A DNA stretch of 64,000 nt from Paenibacillus antibioticophila (GCF_000455265.1 NZ_HG005144.1:1-64000), one strand, 5' to 3'; numbered from the stretch's first letter, positions 1 through 8,135 are shown. The notes: generated from the sequence alone by a model not told the origin. Translations and numbers: made by a program.

Positions 1-193
1 GAAGGTAAATTATCTGGTATTAGCTACCGTTTCCGGTAGTTATCCCAGTCTTACGGGCAGGTTGCCTACGTGTTACTCACCCGTCCGCCGCTAACTCTCA
101 GGAGTGCAAGCACTCCTGAGAGTCCGCTCGACTTGCATGTATTAGGCACGCCGCCAGCGTTCGTCCTGAGCCAGGATCAAACTCTCCAATAAA
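1..193 (-). rRNA. rrs: 16S ribosomal RNA, 5' end only (partial)
   Basis: Read on the minus strand, this holds the universal 16S 5' region, including the bacterial 27F primer site at about 167-187 and the conserved block that follows it. The mature 5' end lies near 193. The rest of the gene runs off the left edge. It is the first gene of an rrn operon whose promoters are at 334-475. Confidence 0.98.
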
Positions 194-333
194 GTGTTTG
201 ACTTGCTCATTTCAAAACTGACGAGAATTATTCATTCTCTATTTAATACTCACTCGTTGTTCAGTTTTCAAAGATCAACTCGCGATGTTTAATCGCTTCA
301 TTTCATCACCGCGCTGTCTCAGCGGCGACTTTT

Positions 334-365
334 ATAATATACCATACTTCATTCGGTTTTTGCAA
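334..365 (-). promoter_or_regulatory. rrn promoter P2 (sigma-A)
   Basis: The minus strand has TTGCAA (360-365), an 18-base spacer and TATATT (336-341), with an alternative TATTAT at 334-339. It lies about 140 bases before the 16S 5' end. The intervening leader contains the boxA-like stretch typical of Bacillales rrn leaders. The whole 194-509 gap is rrn promoter and leader. Confidence 0.75.
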
Positions 366-445
366 GAGTTTTTTCAGAAGTTTTTTCTCCTCTGTGATCA
401 TCCTGCAAGAACCGCATGTTCTGCAAAAAAAGCGGAACGTTTGAT

Positions 446-475
446 AATTTACCACATGCCCGCCTATGAAGTCAA
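446..475 (-). promoter_or_regulatory. rrn promoter P1 (sigma-A)
   Basis: TTGACT (470-475), an 18-base spacer and TAAATT (446-451) on the minus strand form the upstream member of a tandem pair. Tandem promoters are the usual arrangement for rRNA operons in Bacillales. Confidence 0.65.
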
Positions 476-509
476 ATCCAATTATATCCTATTGTTTATT
501 TAATGTGAA

Positions 510-719
510 CTACCCTCTTCGGGCATATTTAGACAATTCCTTGGAAGGCGCAAAGCGGGCGTACATCCGAAAGACGGTTTTATAACGATTAGCAATAGCG
601 CGGCGAATATCTTGGTCTAGCCGCTGGTCGCTCAGATCCAGCAGCATCTCATCCAATTCCTTACGAAGAACATAATCGAGCTCCTTGCATTCTTTATCAT
701 TAAACATCATTCCCAGCAT
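510..719 (-). CDS. small conserved-looking protein of unknown function
   Basis: This encodes 69 residues rich in charged helix-forming amino acids (KECKELDYVLRKELDEML near the N-terminus), with no signal peptide or membrane segment. It is probably a small, mostly helical cytoplasmic protein. The ATG at 719 is chosen because an AGGAG motif lies about 10 bases upstream; a GTG two codons earlier sits too close to that motif. It ends just upstream of rrn P1. I do not recognise the family. The clear ribosome-binding site and codon pattern make it likely to be real. Confidence 0.6.
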   Translation of the reverse strand: MLGMMFNDKECKELDYVLRKELDEMLLDLSDQRLDQDIRRAIANRYKTVFRMYARFAPSKELSKYARRG

Positions 720-905
720 AACCACACAGCTCCTCTTTCGACGAAATAGCGATTGTAACAGGATATAGGCAGCATCAATTAGCGCTCGTATGCACTCGCA
801 TGTATGTACTCTTGGGTAATGATTAACCCGTTACCTTTCCCAATAAACCTGTTTCCATAGAACCGCTTTACTGTTATGCTCACTTTCTGGAAATTTTATG
901 ACTCC

Positions 906-1526
906 CTATTTCATTAAATTGTAAGTAATCACACTTTCGATCCCCGCCGCAAGCAAGAGAAGGATCACAATCCAGAACGCCCCTCGTACCGCTGAAGCAA
1001 GAAAGCCGCGCCATACCACACTTTTCTCCCTCTCTTCTCTTGCACCTCCTAATTCCCCCAGCCATTTCAGAACCATATAACCAAACTGCATTCCGAATCC
1101 GGCCGCAATGATAATTGCAGGAATCTCGATAATCCCATGCGGCAGCAGGCCATAAAATATTAAATGAAACACATCCTCACCCTGGCGCCCTAGCTCTGAT
1201 ACCAGGTAACCGATCACCATTCCGTTCATGACCAGGAACAGTACCGGATACACGCCGAACAACGCACCTAGGAAGATAACAGCGACCGACTTTATGGCAT
1301 TATTGAGGAAAATAAATTTAAAGAAACCCTGCTCCGGAGAGGGTGACTCCGATAGTCTCTGGCTATGCTCCTGCATTTGCTCAATCGCCGGATTGACCCA
1401 CCGTCCAATAGTCTCGGCACCTGCAGTACCAATGATGACACCTGCCGCGAACAGTATTAACGCAGTCAGCATCATTTTCCGATACCGATGCAAATCCTTC
1501 ATAAAGTAGCCAAACGAAAGCTTCAT
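906..1526 (-). CDS. spoIIM: stage II sporulation protein M
   Basis: This is a membrane protein of 206 residues in the SpoIIM (DUF95) family. In B. subtilis, SpoIIM works with SpoIID and SpoIIP in peptidoglycan remodelling during engulfment of the forespore. A hydrophobic segment follows the short N-terminus (LTALILFAAGVIIGTAGA), and several more follow a central loop. The family-typical stretches FIFLNNAIKSVAVIFLGALFG and GLLPHGIIEIPAIIIAAGFG are present; the second (LPHGIIE) is the signature. The ATG at 1526 has a TTGGAGG motif 8 bases upstream. It is divergent from pdaB, and both belong to sporulation. Confidence 0.9.
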   Translation of the reverse strand: MKLSFGYFMKDLHRYRKMMLTALILFAAGVIIGTAGAETIGRWVNPAIEQMQEHSQRLSESPSPEQGFFKFIFLNNAIKSVAVIFLGALFGVYPVLFLVMNGMVIGYLVSELGRQGEDVFHLIFYGLLPHGIIEIPAIIIAAGFGMQFGYMVLKWLGELGGAREEREKSVVWRGFLASAVRGAFWIVILLLLAAGIESVITYNLMK

Positions 1527-1555
1527 AAATAAATCCTCCAATTCATTCTTCAGGG

Positions 1556-1585
1556 TCATATTTCAAATTAGTACGAGCATAAAGT
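1556..1585 (+). promoter_or_regulatory. predicted sigma-E promoter of pdaB
   Basis: TCATATT (1556-1562) matches the sigma-E -35 consensus KMATATT at all seven positions. After a 15-base spacer comes CATAAAGT (1578-1585), six of eight matches to CATACAHT. The predicted start is near 1593, about 55 bases before the pdaB ATG. pdaB belongs to the sigma-E regulon in B. subtilis, which supports the call. Confidence 0.6.
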
Positions 1586-1646
1586 AGTACAAGCGGATCC
1601 ATCAAATCCACCAATTCAATCTTAATGAATGAGGGGGCAACCATCC

Positions 1647-2456
1647 ATGAACAATTTCTTCTACGTCCTTAACGGGAAGAAGATCAAACGGTATTTCTTC
1701 GTTTTTGCTGCGGCCCTATTTGCGGCCGGAATTATCTATGTGGAGAAGAATCATGTCACCGTATTCTCCGAGGAGAGCAGCGGTGCAGCGATCTACAGTA
1801 TTTCCACCGAGAAAAAAGTTATCGCCCTCACCTTCGATATCAGTTGGGGAGATAAACGAGCCGAGCCGATCCTTAAGGTATTAAAAGACAAGAATATTAA
1901 CAAGGCAACCTTCTTCTTATCTTCTCCTTGGAGCAAGAGTCACCCGGAGCTGGTCAAGGCGATTCAGACCCAAGGCTATGAGATTGGGAGCCACGGTCAT
2001 AAACATACGAATTACAGCGAACTGAGCGATGAAGAGATTAAGAAGCAATTAACCGCCGCTCATACTATTTTAACCGATGTAACTGGAAAAGCACCTATGC
2101 TCCTGCGACTCCCGAACGGGGATTTCGATAAGCGCGTGCTGAAGACTGCCGACGAGCTGGGTTATACAGTCATCCAATGGGACACCGATTCACAGGACTG
2201 GATGAATAAAGGCGTAGATACGATTGTCAAAAGGGTCGTGAGCAAGGCGCATCCCGGCGATATTGTCCTGATGCACGCCAGTGATTCCGTGGAGCAAACC
2301 CACGAAGCATTGCCCCTCATTATTGATCAGCTTCGGGAAAAGGGCTATGAGTTCGTCACCGTCAGCGATCTTCTTCAAGAAGCCGGTGTAAGCGGTTCTC
2401 AGGTGCGTGACCAGGCCTGGCTTCAGCAGCAGCTGGATATTGCCTCAGGGATGTAA
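1647..2456 (+). CDS. pdaB: sporulation polysaccharide deacetylase PdaB
   Basis: The product has 269 residues: an N-terminal membrane anchor (about 14-33) followed by a NodB-type polysaccharide deacetylase domain. NodB motifs are visible: ALTFDISWGDK, SHGHKHTNYSEL (metal histidines), LRLPNGD, DSQDW and IVLMHA. The first motif lacks the usual second aspartate, as is typical of PdaB. In B. subtilis, PdaB is needed to maintain spores late in sporulation. The ATG at 1647 is preferred over the upstream ATG at 1629 because the GAGGGGGC ribosome-binding site lies between them. It converges with kbaA across a shared terminator. Confidence 0.93.
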   Translation: MNNFFYVLNGKKIKRYFFVFAAALFAAGIIYVEKNHVTVFSEESSGAAIYSISTEKKVIALTFDISWGDKRAEPILKVLKDKNINKATFFLSSPWSKSHPELVKAIQTQGYEIGSHGHKHTNYSELSDEEIKKQLTAAHTILTDVTGKAPMLLRLPNGDFDKRVLKTADELGYTVIQWDTDSQDWMNKGVDTIVKRVVSKAHPGDIVLMHASDSVEQTHEALPLIIDQLREKGYEFVTVSDLLQEAGVSGSQVRDQAWLQQQLDIASGM

Positions 2457-2460
2457 AGGT

Positions 2461-2508
2461 AAAAAAAGAGCCGGCTTCATGGAGGATACCCCTCATTTGC
2501 CCGGCTCA
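2461..2508 (-). terminator. terminator of kbaA
   Basis: On the minus strand, GAGCCGG pairs with CCGGCTC across a loop of about 30 bases and is followed by seven T. The A-run and hairpin may also end pdaB transcripts on the other strand less efficiently. Confidence 0.8.
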
Positions 2509-2516
2509 AATGCATT

Positions 2517-3140
2517 TCATTCATTTACCAACCCCTGCTGCCGCGGGGGTTTATATGTATTTTGCGGCTTAAGCACACGATGGAGAATCAAGATTTGGTA
2601 AGCATTGCAGGCAATAAGCGGTGCGGCGATCCATAATGTAGCCTGGTCAACGCCAATCTTCAGTACACCGACAATTTCAAGTATTGTAAAGGCGGTCATG
2701 AAGAACAGTGTTGGAATCCATGCGGAGCTATGGGTCATCTTCACCTTGAAATAAGCAACCCCAACAGCAATAACAAGCAGGATCACCCCAAAGATGATAT
2801 CTGACGTCCCCTTTCCCTCCCGGCCGACAAACAGTCGAAAAAACATCAATTCAAGCCACGCCAGCACAGCAAGCCCCAGCTGTATATATTGCCAGGTTCT
2901 GCGGGAGAATACACCATTGCCCATGTAATTAAGCATCAGATAGGCAAAAAATCCCATCTGGGAATACACGCTGACCATAGCGCCAACCCCAAGCAGCACG
3001 GCGATATTCACGAGAATGTCTGTCGCTCCGTTCATATCCAAAGTGTCGGTCCATTGCATAAGCAGGCCAACAATCAGCGATCCCGCCGCCCCTACCGCTA
3101 ACGTCGTCCAGAATAAGTACATCCAATTTTTCAAGTTCAA
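2517..3140 (-). CDS. kbaA: KinB-signalling pathway activation protein KbaA
   Basis: The product has 207 residues and about six hydrophobic segments, so it is an integral membrane protein. KbaA in B. subtilis is required for signalling through the sporulation kinase KinB. Its length (198 in B. subtilis) and its position between pdaB and gerD match. The start is a TTG at 3140 (MNLKNWMYLFW), six bases after GGGGGTG; no ATG gives a better-placed site. It ends at a strong terminator facing pdaB. Confidence 0.88.
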   Translation of the reverse strand: MNLKNWMYLFWTTLAVGAAGSLIVGLLMQWTDTLDMNGATDILVNIAVLLGVGAMVSVYSQMGFFAYLMLNYMGNGVFSRRTWQYIQLGLAVLAWLELMFFRLFVGREGKGTSDIIFGVILLVIAVGVAYFKVKMTHSSAWIPTLFFMTAFTILEIVGVLKIGVDQATLWIAAPLIACNAYQILILHRVLKPQNTYKPPRQQGLVNE

Positions 3141-3203
3141 ATGTCACACCCCCACTAAAGAAATATTTTACCAATGATCCCGTTAAAAAACCATGGGGGC
3201 GAA

Positions 3204-3234
3204 AGGATAAATCTTTTTCTGCAGCCGCATAATA
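3204..3234 (+). promoter_or_regulatory. predicted sigma-G promoter of gerD
   Basis: AGGATA (3204-3209), an 18-base spacer and CATAATA (3228-3234) resemble the sigma-G consensus TGAATA / CATACTA (4/6 and 6/7). The predicted start is near 3242, 28 bases before the gerD ATG. gerD is a forespore sigma-G gene in B. subtilis. Confidence 0.55.
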
Positions 3235-3269
3235 ACCACAGTGACGATGAGCGAAAGGAGGATTGAACC

Positions 3270-4091
3270 ATGAAAAGACTGCGCTTAAGCAGGTTCTGGT
3301 TCATTTGCATACTTGTATTATCTATCATGCTGACAGCCTGCGGCTCTGACCAAGGAGGCTCTTCTTCTTCCCAAGGTGGACTTGGCTATAAGGATACAAA
3401 ATCCATGGTTATCGATATTTTAAAGACGGAAGATGGCAAGCGGGCCATTTATGAAGCGTTAAGCGGGAGCAACAGCGTGTCCGGTTCAGCCAATCACGAT
3501 CAGAATAATTCGGAATCCGGCAATTCAGAGGACAGCTCCAAGTCAGGTGAATCCTCAGGAGGCTCGGAATCCGGCAGCGGGCAACAAAGCGGGTCAACGC
3601 TTGGGGTACGCATGATTCTGCCCGGACAGTCCTCCGATCAGATCCGTATGGCCGTCAAGGAGACCATAACTTCCCCGGAGTATAAGGCTGAGTTGGAGAA
3701 GATTATGACGGATCCGCAATTCGCGGGTGATTTTGCCAAGGCCGTTAATTCCCAGAGCAAGCAGCTTCATATGGAACTGATAAAGGACCCGACCTATCAA
3801 AAGTCCATTGGAGAGATCATGAAATCACCGGAGGTCATGAAGATGTTTCTTGACTTGACGAAAACTTCGGACTACCGTAAGCAAACTATGACAGTTATGC
3901 AGGAAGCCATGCAGAGTCCTCTGTTCAAGATGGAGGTCATGGAGCTTCTAAAGACGGTCGTGCAGCAACAGTTGCTGCCGAATGTTGAGAAGCAGCCGAA
4001 GTCCGGTGAGAAGGAGGGAGGACAAGAGGAAGATCAGGGGCAGTCCGGCGGAGGCAGCGGCGGAGAAAACGAACAGGATCAAGGTTCTTGA
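3270..4091 (+). CDS. gerD: spore germination lipoprotein GerD
   Basis: The product has 273 residues with a lipoprotein signal (LTAC, cysteine 24). Two Ser/Gly/Glu-rich low-complexity stretches (about 68-112 and the last 30 residues) flank a helical core of repeated KSPE/TSPE-like helices. GerD clusters germinant receptors in the inner spore membrane during nutrient germination. AAGGAGG precedes the ATG by 9 bases. The low-complexity linkers make it longer than B. subtilis GerD (about 185), and the helical core is the conserved part. Confidence 0.9.
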   Translation: MKRLRLSRFWFICILVLSIMLTACGSDQGGSSSSQGGLGYKDTKSMVIDILKTEDGKRAIYEALSGSNSVSGSANHDQNNSESGNSEDSSKSGESSGGSESGSGQQSGSTLGVRMILPGQSSDQIRMAVKETITSPEYKAELEKIMTDPQFAGDFAKAVNSQSKQLHMELIKDPTYQKSIGEIMKSPEVMKMFLDLTKTSDYRKQTMTVMQEAMQSPLFKMEVMELLKTVVQQQLLPNVEKQPKSGEKEGGQEEDQGQSGGGSGGENEQDQGS

Positions 4092-4106
4092 TTTAGTTAA
4101 AGTTAA

Positions 4107-4142
4107 AAAGAAGACTGCTCCGTTAAGGATCAGTCTTCTTCA
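4107..4142 (-). terminator. terminator overlapping the 3' end of salA
   Basis: On the minus strand, GAAGAAGACTG pairs with CAGTCTTCTTT and a T-run follows. The salA stop codon lies inside the 5' arm. The hairpin also closes gerD on the opposite strand. Confidence 0.75.
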
Positions 4143-5245
4143 CATTTGGCGATGACTTTGAGTGCTGCCTCAGTATACATCTGCCCCGCACCTGATTCCG
4201 CCTTATAGACAGAGGGAGAAAAATCAGGCTCGGAAGGATGATTATCCGGCGCCCCCAATGGCACTTGAGCAAGCAGCTCCGTCTGCAGTGTCTCCGCCAG
4301 ACGAGCCCCGCCGCCTCTGCCGAACACATAGTCCCGCTTGCCGCAGCCTCCGCACTCATAGTAAGCCATATTTTCAACTACACCAAGCACCTCATGATCG
4401 GTCTTGAGAGCCATCGCCCCTGCCCTAGCAGCTACAAAGGCTGCAGTAGCATGAGGCGTGGTGACGATAATCTCCTTGCTGTGCGGAAGCATCTGATGGA
4501 CATCAAGAGCAACATCCCCTGTTCCGGGCGGCAAATCGAGAAGCATATAATCCAGCTCCCCCCAAGCAACATCTGCGAAGAATTGATTGAGCATTTTGCC
4601 CAGCATGGGTCCCCGCCAGATCACAGGATTATTGTCCTGAATAAAAAATCCCATGGACATCACCTTCACCCCGAAACGCTCCACCGGAATAATTGCGCCA
4701 TCCTCGACCTGAGGTACAGTCTCGATTCCCATCATGTCAGGTACGCTGAATCCATAAATATCCGCATCGATCAAGCCAATCCGCTTCCCCATACGGGCCA
4801 GCGCCACTGCAAGGTTAACAGAGACCGTGGATTTTCCCACGCCCCCCTTGCCACTGGCGATTGCGATAAACTTCACTCCGGAGTCAGGGTCAAGAATTGA
4901 CACGTTCTCTAACCCGGCCGCATGTCCCTTGGGCTGTGTTTGCGCCTGCTCCCTAGCAGCAGTGGCAGTCGCGTTCAGATCTTGTCCAGCCTGTTCGCGT
5001 TCCAAATCAGAGGCCTCCCGGAAACGAAGATGAATATCCTTAATCCCGGCATCCGCAAGTCTTGCGCGAATCTGCTCCTCTACAAGCCGCCGGCTGTTGC
5101 CTTCCTTATCCAGACATACGACGGTAAGCGATATCCGCTCCTCCTTGATCATGATATCCCGGATCCATTGCATCTCAACCAGGCTACGCTGCAAAGAAGG
5201 CTCAGCGACTGGACGAAGTATGGCCTCAAGTTGCTCCCTTGTCAT
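4130..5245 (-). CDS. salA: Mrp/NBP35-family ATP-binding protein (SalA type)
   Basis: This is a P-loop ATPase of 371 residues. An N-terminal MIP18/DUF59-like domain (about 1-85) is joined by an Ala/Gln-rich linker to a ParA/MinD-like ATPase with the deviant Walker A GKGGVGKS at about 132-139. A CGGC motif near residue 300 resembles the cluster-binding CxxC of Mrp proteins. Family members carry Fe-S clusters; B. subtilis SalA also represses scoC. The ATG at 5245 is used, with GAGGTG 9 bases upstream. It lies between gerD and cwlD, as in B. subtilis. Confidence 0.92.
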   Translation of the reverse strand: MTREQLEAILRPVAEPSLQRSLVEMQWIRDIMIKEERISLTVVCLDKEGNSRRLVEEQIRARLADAGIKDIHLRFREASDLEREQAGQDLNATATAAREQAQTQPKGHAAGLENVSILDPDSGVKFIAIASGKGGVGKSTVSVNLAVALARMGKRIGLIDADIYGFSVPDMMGIETVPQVEDGAIIPVERFGVKVMSMGFFIQDNNPVIWRGPMLGKMLNQFFADVAWGELDYMLLDLPPGTGDVALDVHQMLPHSKEIIVTTPHATAAFVAARAGAMALKTDHEVLGVVENMAYYECGGCGKRDYVFGRGGGARLAETLQTELLAQVPLGAPDNHPSEPDFSPSVYKAESGAGQMYTEAALKVIAKCEED

Positions 5246-5305
5246 CAATAACAGCACCTCGACTTTATCGTTATCCTCATAAGGACTCTATGATGAGTTA
5301 TTATA

Positions 5306-6079
5306 TCATTTCTTGTCAGACTGTGCCGAGGTTCCGCTGCGTTCTCCGGAAGTATATCTCAGGATTCCTTGGTATATCGAGGCGGCCACCTTCTGCTGAT
5401 AAGATTCATTGCCCAACAGCGATGCCTCCTCCGGATTGGATAGGAAGCCGACTTCGACAAGCGCAGCTGGGATCGTCACGGCTTCCAGAATGTAGACCGA
5501 CTTATCGGACTGCTTGGCTACCCGGTCCGTATTCTCGAGATTACGTCTCAACTCTTCCTGAATCAGGTCGGCCAGCGTAGGGCTGTCGCCATGATTGGGG
5601 TAATAGAAGGTTTGAGCTCCACGCCAGCGCGGCGAAGGGATGCTGTTCATATGAATACTGATAAATAGCCGAGCCTGCTGCTCTTCAATGAACCTCACCC
5701 GCCGCTTGAGATCCTCCGTCTTTCGATTCTTATAGCCCTTTGTACCCGAATCAGCCAAATCCCGATCCTCTTCCCGGGTCATCACCACAATAGCGCCTGC
5801 CTGTTGCAGATAATCCCGTAAATATAAAGACACCGCGAGATTAATGTCCTTCTCGATCACTCCCTGCTCACTGACAGCCCCGCCATCCGCTCCTCCATGA
5901 CCGGCATCCAGCACAATCGTCTGACCGGCAAGCGGCAGACTCCAATATTGGGATACACGTTGCGCAGGCACCTCATAGAGGGCCAGGCCAATTAATAAGC
6001 CGATAAGGCCGAGCGCGATAAATCCCTTCTGAATATGTCCAAAATGAATCCACAGTTCCGGCTTGTGTTTGGAGCCCAT
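5306..6079 (-). CDS. cwlD: germination-specific N-acetylmuramoyl-L-alanine amidase CwlD
   Basis: The product has 257 residues: a hydrophobic N-terminal anchor (about 20-36) and an Amidase_3 zinc amidase domain. Zinc and catalytic motifs are present: LDAGHGG, GVIEKDINL, SIHMNS and ALVEVGFLSNPEE. CwlD removes peptide side chains so that muramic-delta-lactam, the mark of spore cortex, can be made. The ATG at 6079 is used because GGAGGTGG lies just upstream; an in-frame upstream start would overlap the hairpin described at 6080-6133. That hairpin and a nested sigma-E-like promoter suggest separate expression from sat. Confidence 0.95.
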   Translation of the reverse strand: MGSKHKPELWIHFGHIQKGFIALGLIGLLIGLALYEVPAQRVSQYWSLPLAGQTIVLDAGHGGADGGAVSEQGVIEKDINLAVSLYLRDYLQQAGAIVVMTREEDRDLADSGTKGYKNRKTEDLKRRVRFIEEQQARLFISIHMNSIPSPRWRGAQTFYYPNHGDSPTLADLIQEELRRNLENTDRVAKQSDKSVYILEAVTIPAALVEVGFLSNPEEASLLGNESYQQKVAASIYQGILRYTSGERSGTSAQSDKK

Positions 6080-6133
6080 AAAAAAGCCACCTCCGTCCCA
6101 TAATGACATTAATCATCATATGGGACGAGGTGG
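6080..6133 (-). terminator. sat terminator hairpin containing the cwlD ribosome-binding site
   Basis: On the minus strand the 5' arm (6119-6133) and 3' arm (6087-6102) pair over about 15 positions with one bulge, enclosing a 16-base loop. C and six T follow directly, and the T-run abuts the cwlD ATG. The GGAGGTGG ribosome-binding site of cwlD is the end of the 3' arm. The structure should terminate sat transcripts and hide the site in any read-through RNA. Confidence 0.8.
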
Positions 6134-6143
6134 ACAAATATAC
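6115..6143 (-). promoter_or_regulatory. predicted sigma-E promoter of cwlD inside the terminator
   Basis: GTATATT (6137-6143; six of seven matches to KMATATT), a 14-base spacer and CATATGAT (6115-6122; six of eight matches to CATACAHT) lie across the 5' arm of the sat terminator. The predicted start is near 6107, in the hairpin loop, so this transcript would lack the 5' arm and leave the cwlD ribosome-binding site free. cwlD is a sigma-E/sigma-G gene in B. subtilis. Confidence 0.55.
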
Positions 6144-6157
6144 CGGGTTCACCGGAC

Positions 6158-7327
6158 TTAGATAACGACTTGATGACTCATGCCCTCGATCAGTACCCGA
6201 GCCACTTCTGGACGGGTAAACTCAGGCGGCGGGCAGATGCCCTCCCGAAGCAGCCCTCTTACCTTAGTTCCGGACAAGGTCATATGATCCTCCTTCGGAT
6301 GCGGGCAGGTTTTGCTGGAGGCCATGTTCCCGCATTTCGTGCAGAAGAAGCTGTGTTCAAAAAATAATGGCGAGATTCCCAGCTCCTCCGGTGTAAAGTT
6401 CGAGAAGATTTCCTGCGCTTCATAAGTGCCATAATAATCGCCGACTCCGGCGTGATCCCGTCCGACGATAAAGTGGGTACAGCCGTAATTTTTGCGAACC
6501 ATAGCATGGAATATAGCTTCTCTAGGTCCCGCATAACGCATGGCCGCCGGAAAGACACCCAGAAAAGTACGATCTGCAGGATAATAATGATCCAGCAACA
6601 CAAGGTAACTCTTCATACGCACATCAGCCGGAACGTCATCCGACTTCGTCTCTCCCACAAGCGGATTCAGGAACAGTCCGTCCACAATCTCCAGCGCGCT
6701 CTTCTGGATATATTCATGAGCCCGGTGAACCGGGTTGCGGGTCTGGAAACCGACAACCTTGTTCCAACCCTTCTCGGCAAAAATTTTCCGCGTCTCTGCC
6801 GGGTCATAATAGAACTCGCCAAAGCGATCAGGCTTCGGACGGTTCAGTACAGTTACCTCCCCGCCAACATAGATCGGCGAGCGTTCCAGCAATTTCTTCA
6901 CTCCGGGATGCTCATTGTCATCCGTCTTAAACACATGTACCGCCTCTTCAAGCGGATCGACACGATAAACATCGGCAACCTCCAGCAAGCCGTAAATAAC
7001 TCCGTCCTGCTCGCCCGTTAAGGCCACTTTCTTGCCCGGAGTTAGCGAAGCGGACTGCTCCTCACTAACCGATAAAGTAATCGGAATGCTCCATACGGTT
7101 CCATTAGCCAGACGCATGTTCTTGACTACAGATCGATAATCCTGTTCTGTCATAAATCCGGTCAATGGCGAGAAAGCGCCGACACCGATGAGATCTAGAT
7201 CGGAAATAGCCCATGGCGTAATCGCAATGGCTTCCAGCTCCGCAGCTTCCCTAAGCAGTCGTTCACGTTCATCCCCGGAGGCCAGTCTGTTAATCAGCTT
7301 GCCTCCGTGTGGTAAGATTGCCGTCAT
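6158..7327 (-). CDS. sat: sulfate adenylyltransferase (ATP sulfurylase)
   Basis: The product has 389 residues. It converts sulfate and ATP to adenosine 5'-phosphosulfate (APS), the first step of sulfate assimilation. The substrate motif QTRNPVHRAH is at 195-204, GRDHAG follows, and a CTKCG...CPH cysteine cluster lies near the C-terminus. The ATG at 7327 (MTAILPHGGK) is chosen because AAAGGAG is 5-8 bases upstream; the frame is open for about 100 codons further, but that part overlaps cysH. It follows cysH by 13 bases and so is co-transcribed with it. Confidence 0.95.
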   Translation of the reverse strand: MTAILPHGGKLINRLASGDERERLLREAAELEAIAITPWAISDLDLIGVGAFSPLTGFMTEQDYRSVVKNMRLANGTVWSIPITLSVSEEQSASLTPGKKVALTGEQDGVIYGLLEVADVYRVDPLEEAVHVFKTDDNEHPGVKKLLERSPIYVGGEVTVLNRPKPDRFGEFYYDPAETRKIFAEKGWNKVVGFQTRNPVHRAHEYIQKSALEIVDGLFLNPLVGETKSDDVPADVRMKSYLVLLDHYYPADRTFLGVFPAAMRYAGPREAIFHAMVRKNYGCTHFIVGRDHAGVGDYYGTYEAQEIFSNFTPEELGISPLFFEHSFFCTKCGNMASSKTCPHPKEDHMTLSGTKVRGLLREGICPPPEFTRPEVARVLIEGMSHQVVI

Positions 7328-7340
7328 GGTTGTCTCTCCT

Positions 7341-8033
7341 TTATTTATGAAGTCCGCATTCTGTCTTGTCAGAGCCTGACCAGCGTCCTGCTCTTGGATC
7401 CTCGCCAGGCATGACCTGACGTGTGCAGTATTCGCAGCCAATGCTTGGATAATTGCGGTCATGCAGCGGGTTATAAATGACATTATTATCGCGGATATAT
7501 TGCCAAACATCCTCGCTGGTCCAGCCTGCGATCGGATTGAATTTAACCAGCCCGAACTTGGTGTCATATTCAATCTTCTTGGCATTTGCCCGGGTAGGCG
7601 CCTGATCTCTGCGAATTCCTGTAATCCATGCATCATATTGAGACAAGATCCGGGTTAAAGGTTCAACCTTGCGAATGTTGCAGCAGGCATTAGCGTCTGA
7701 CTTCCATAGCTCATCGCCGAATTGCTGTGCCTGCTCCTCCGGGGTAATCTTCGGGGATACGCGCACAAAGGCTAATTCATAGCGATTCGCGAGGGCATCC
7801 CGAGTATCATAGGTCTCTTTAAAGTGAAAGTCCGTGTCCAGATAGAATATATCTGTCTTGGGGCTAATCTTCTGCAGCATATCTACAAGTACCACATCCT
7901 CAGCGCCAAAGCTGCATGCAAAGGTAATGTTCGGAAATGTCCGGATCGCCCATGCAATGATCTCCTCCGGGGATGCGGTTTCCAGTTCTTCCGCCTTAGT
8001 GCGAATAAGGTCTTCCTTTTCAAGCAAATTCAT
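7341..8033 (-). CDS. cysH: APS/PAPS reductase, Fe-S type
   Basis: The product has 230 residues. It reduces adenylylated sulfate to sulfite. Cysteines CC at 117-118 and C200/C203 form the four-cysteine [4Fe-4S] signature of APS-type reductases, and ECGLH at 225-229 holds the catalytic cysteine. B. subtilis CysH of this class accepts both APS and PAPS. It is the first gene of a cysH-sat unit behind a strong promoter. No APS kinase gene is adjacent, in line with direct APS use. Confidence 0.94.
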   Translation of the reverse strand: MNLLEKEDLIRTKAEELETASPEEIIAWAIRTFPNITFACSFGAEDVVLVDMLQKISPKTDIFYLDTDFHFKETYDTRDALANRYELAFVRVSPKITPEEQAQQFGDELWKSDANACCNIRKVEPLTRILSQYDAWITGIRRDQAPTRANAKKIEYDTKFGLVKFNPIAGWTSEDVWQYIRDNNVIYNPLHDRNYPSIGCEYCTRQVMPGEDPRAGRWSGSDKTECGLHK

Positions 8034-8106
8034 TATCGACCCTCCATCTCCTTGAATAGCATGATAGCATATAAAACCGACTAAACAGATTAGAATTATA
8101 GTTTAT

Positions 8107-8134
8107 AGTATAGTGGTTTACCGCTGTAAGTCAA
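8107..8134 (-). promoter_or_regulatory. sigma-A promoter of cysH-sat
   Basis: TTGACT (8129-8134), a 16-base spacer and TATACT (8107-8112) on the minus strand; TACTAT with an 18-base spacer is an alternative. The leader is only about 65 bases, too short for a SAM riboswitch. Confidence 0.7.
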
Positions 8135-8135
8135 T

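Noticed and set aside
8034..8106. Possible SAM or other riboswitch before cysH
   Set aside because: The leader is about 65 bases and shows none of the conserved stems.
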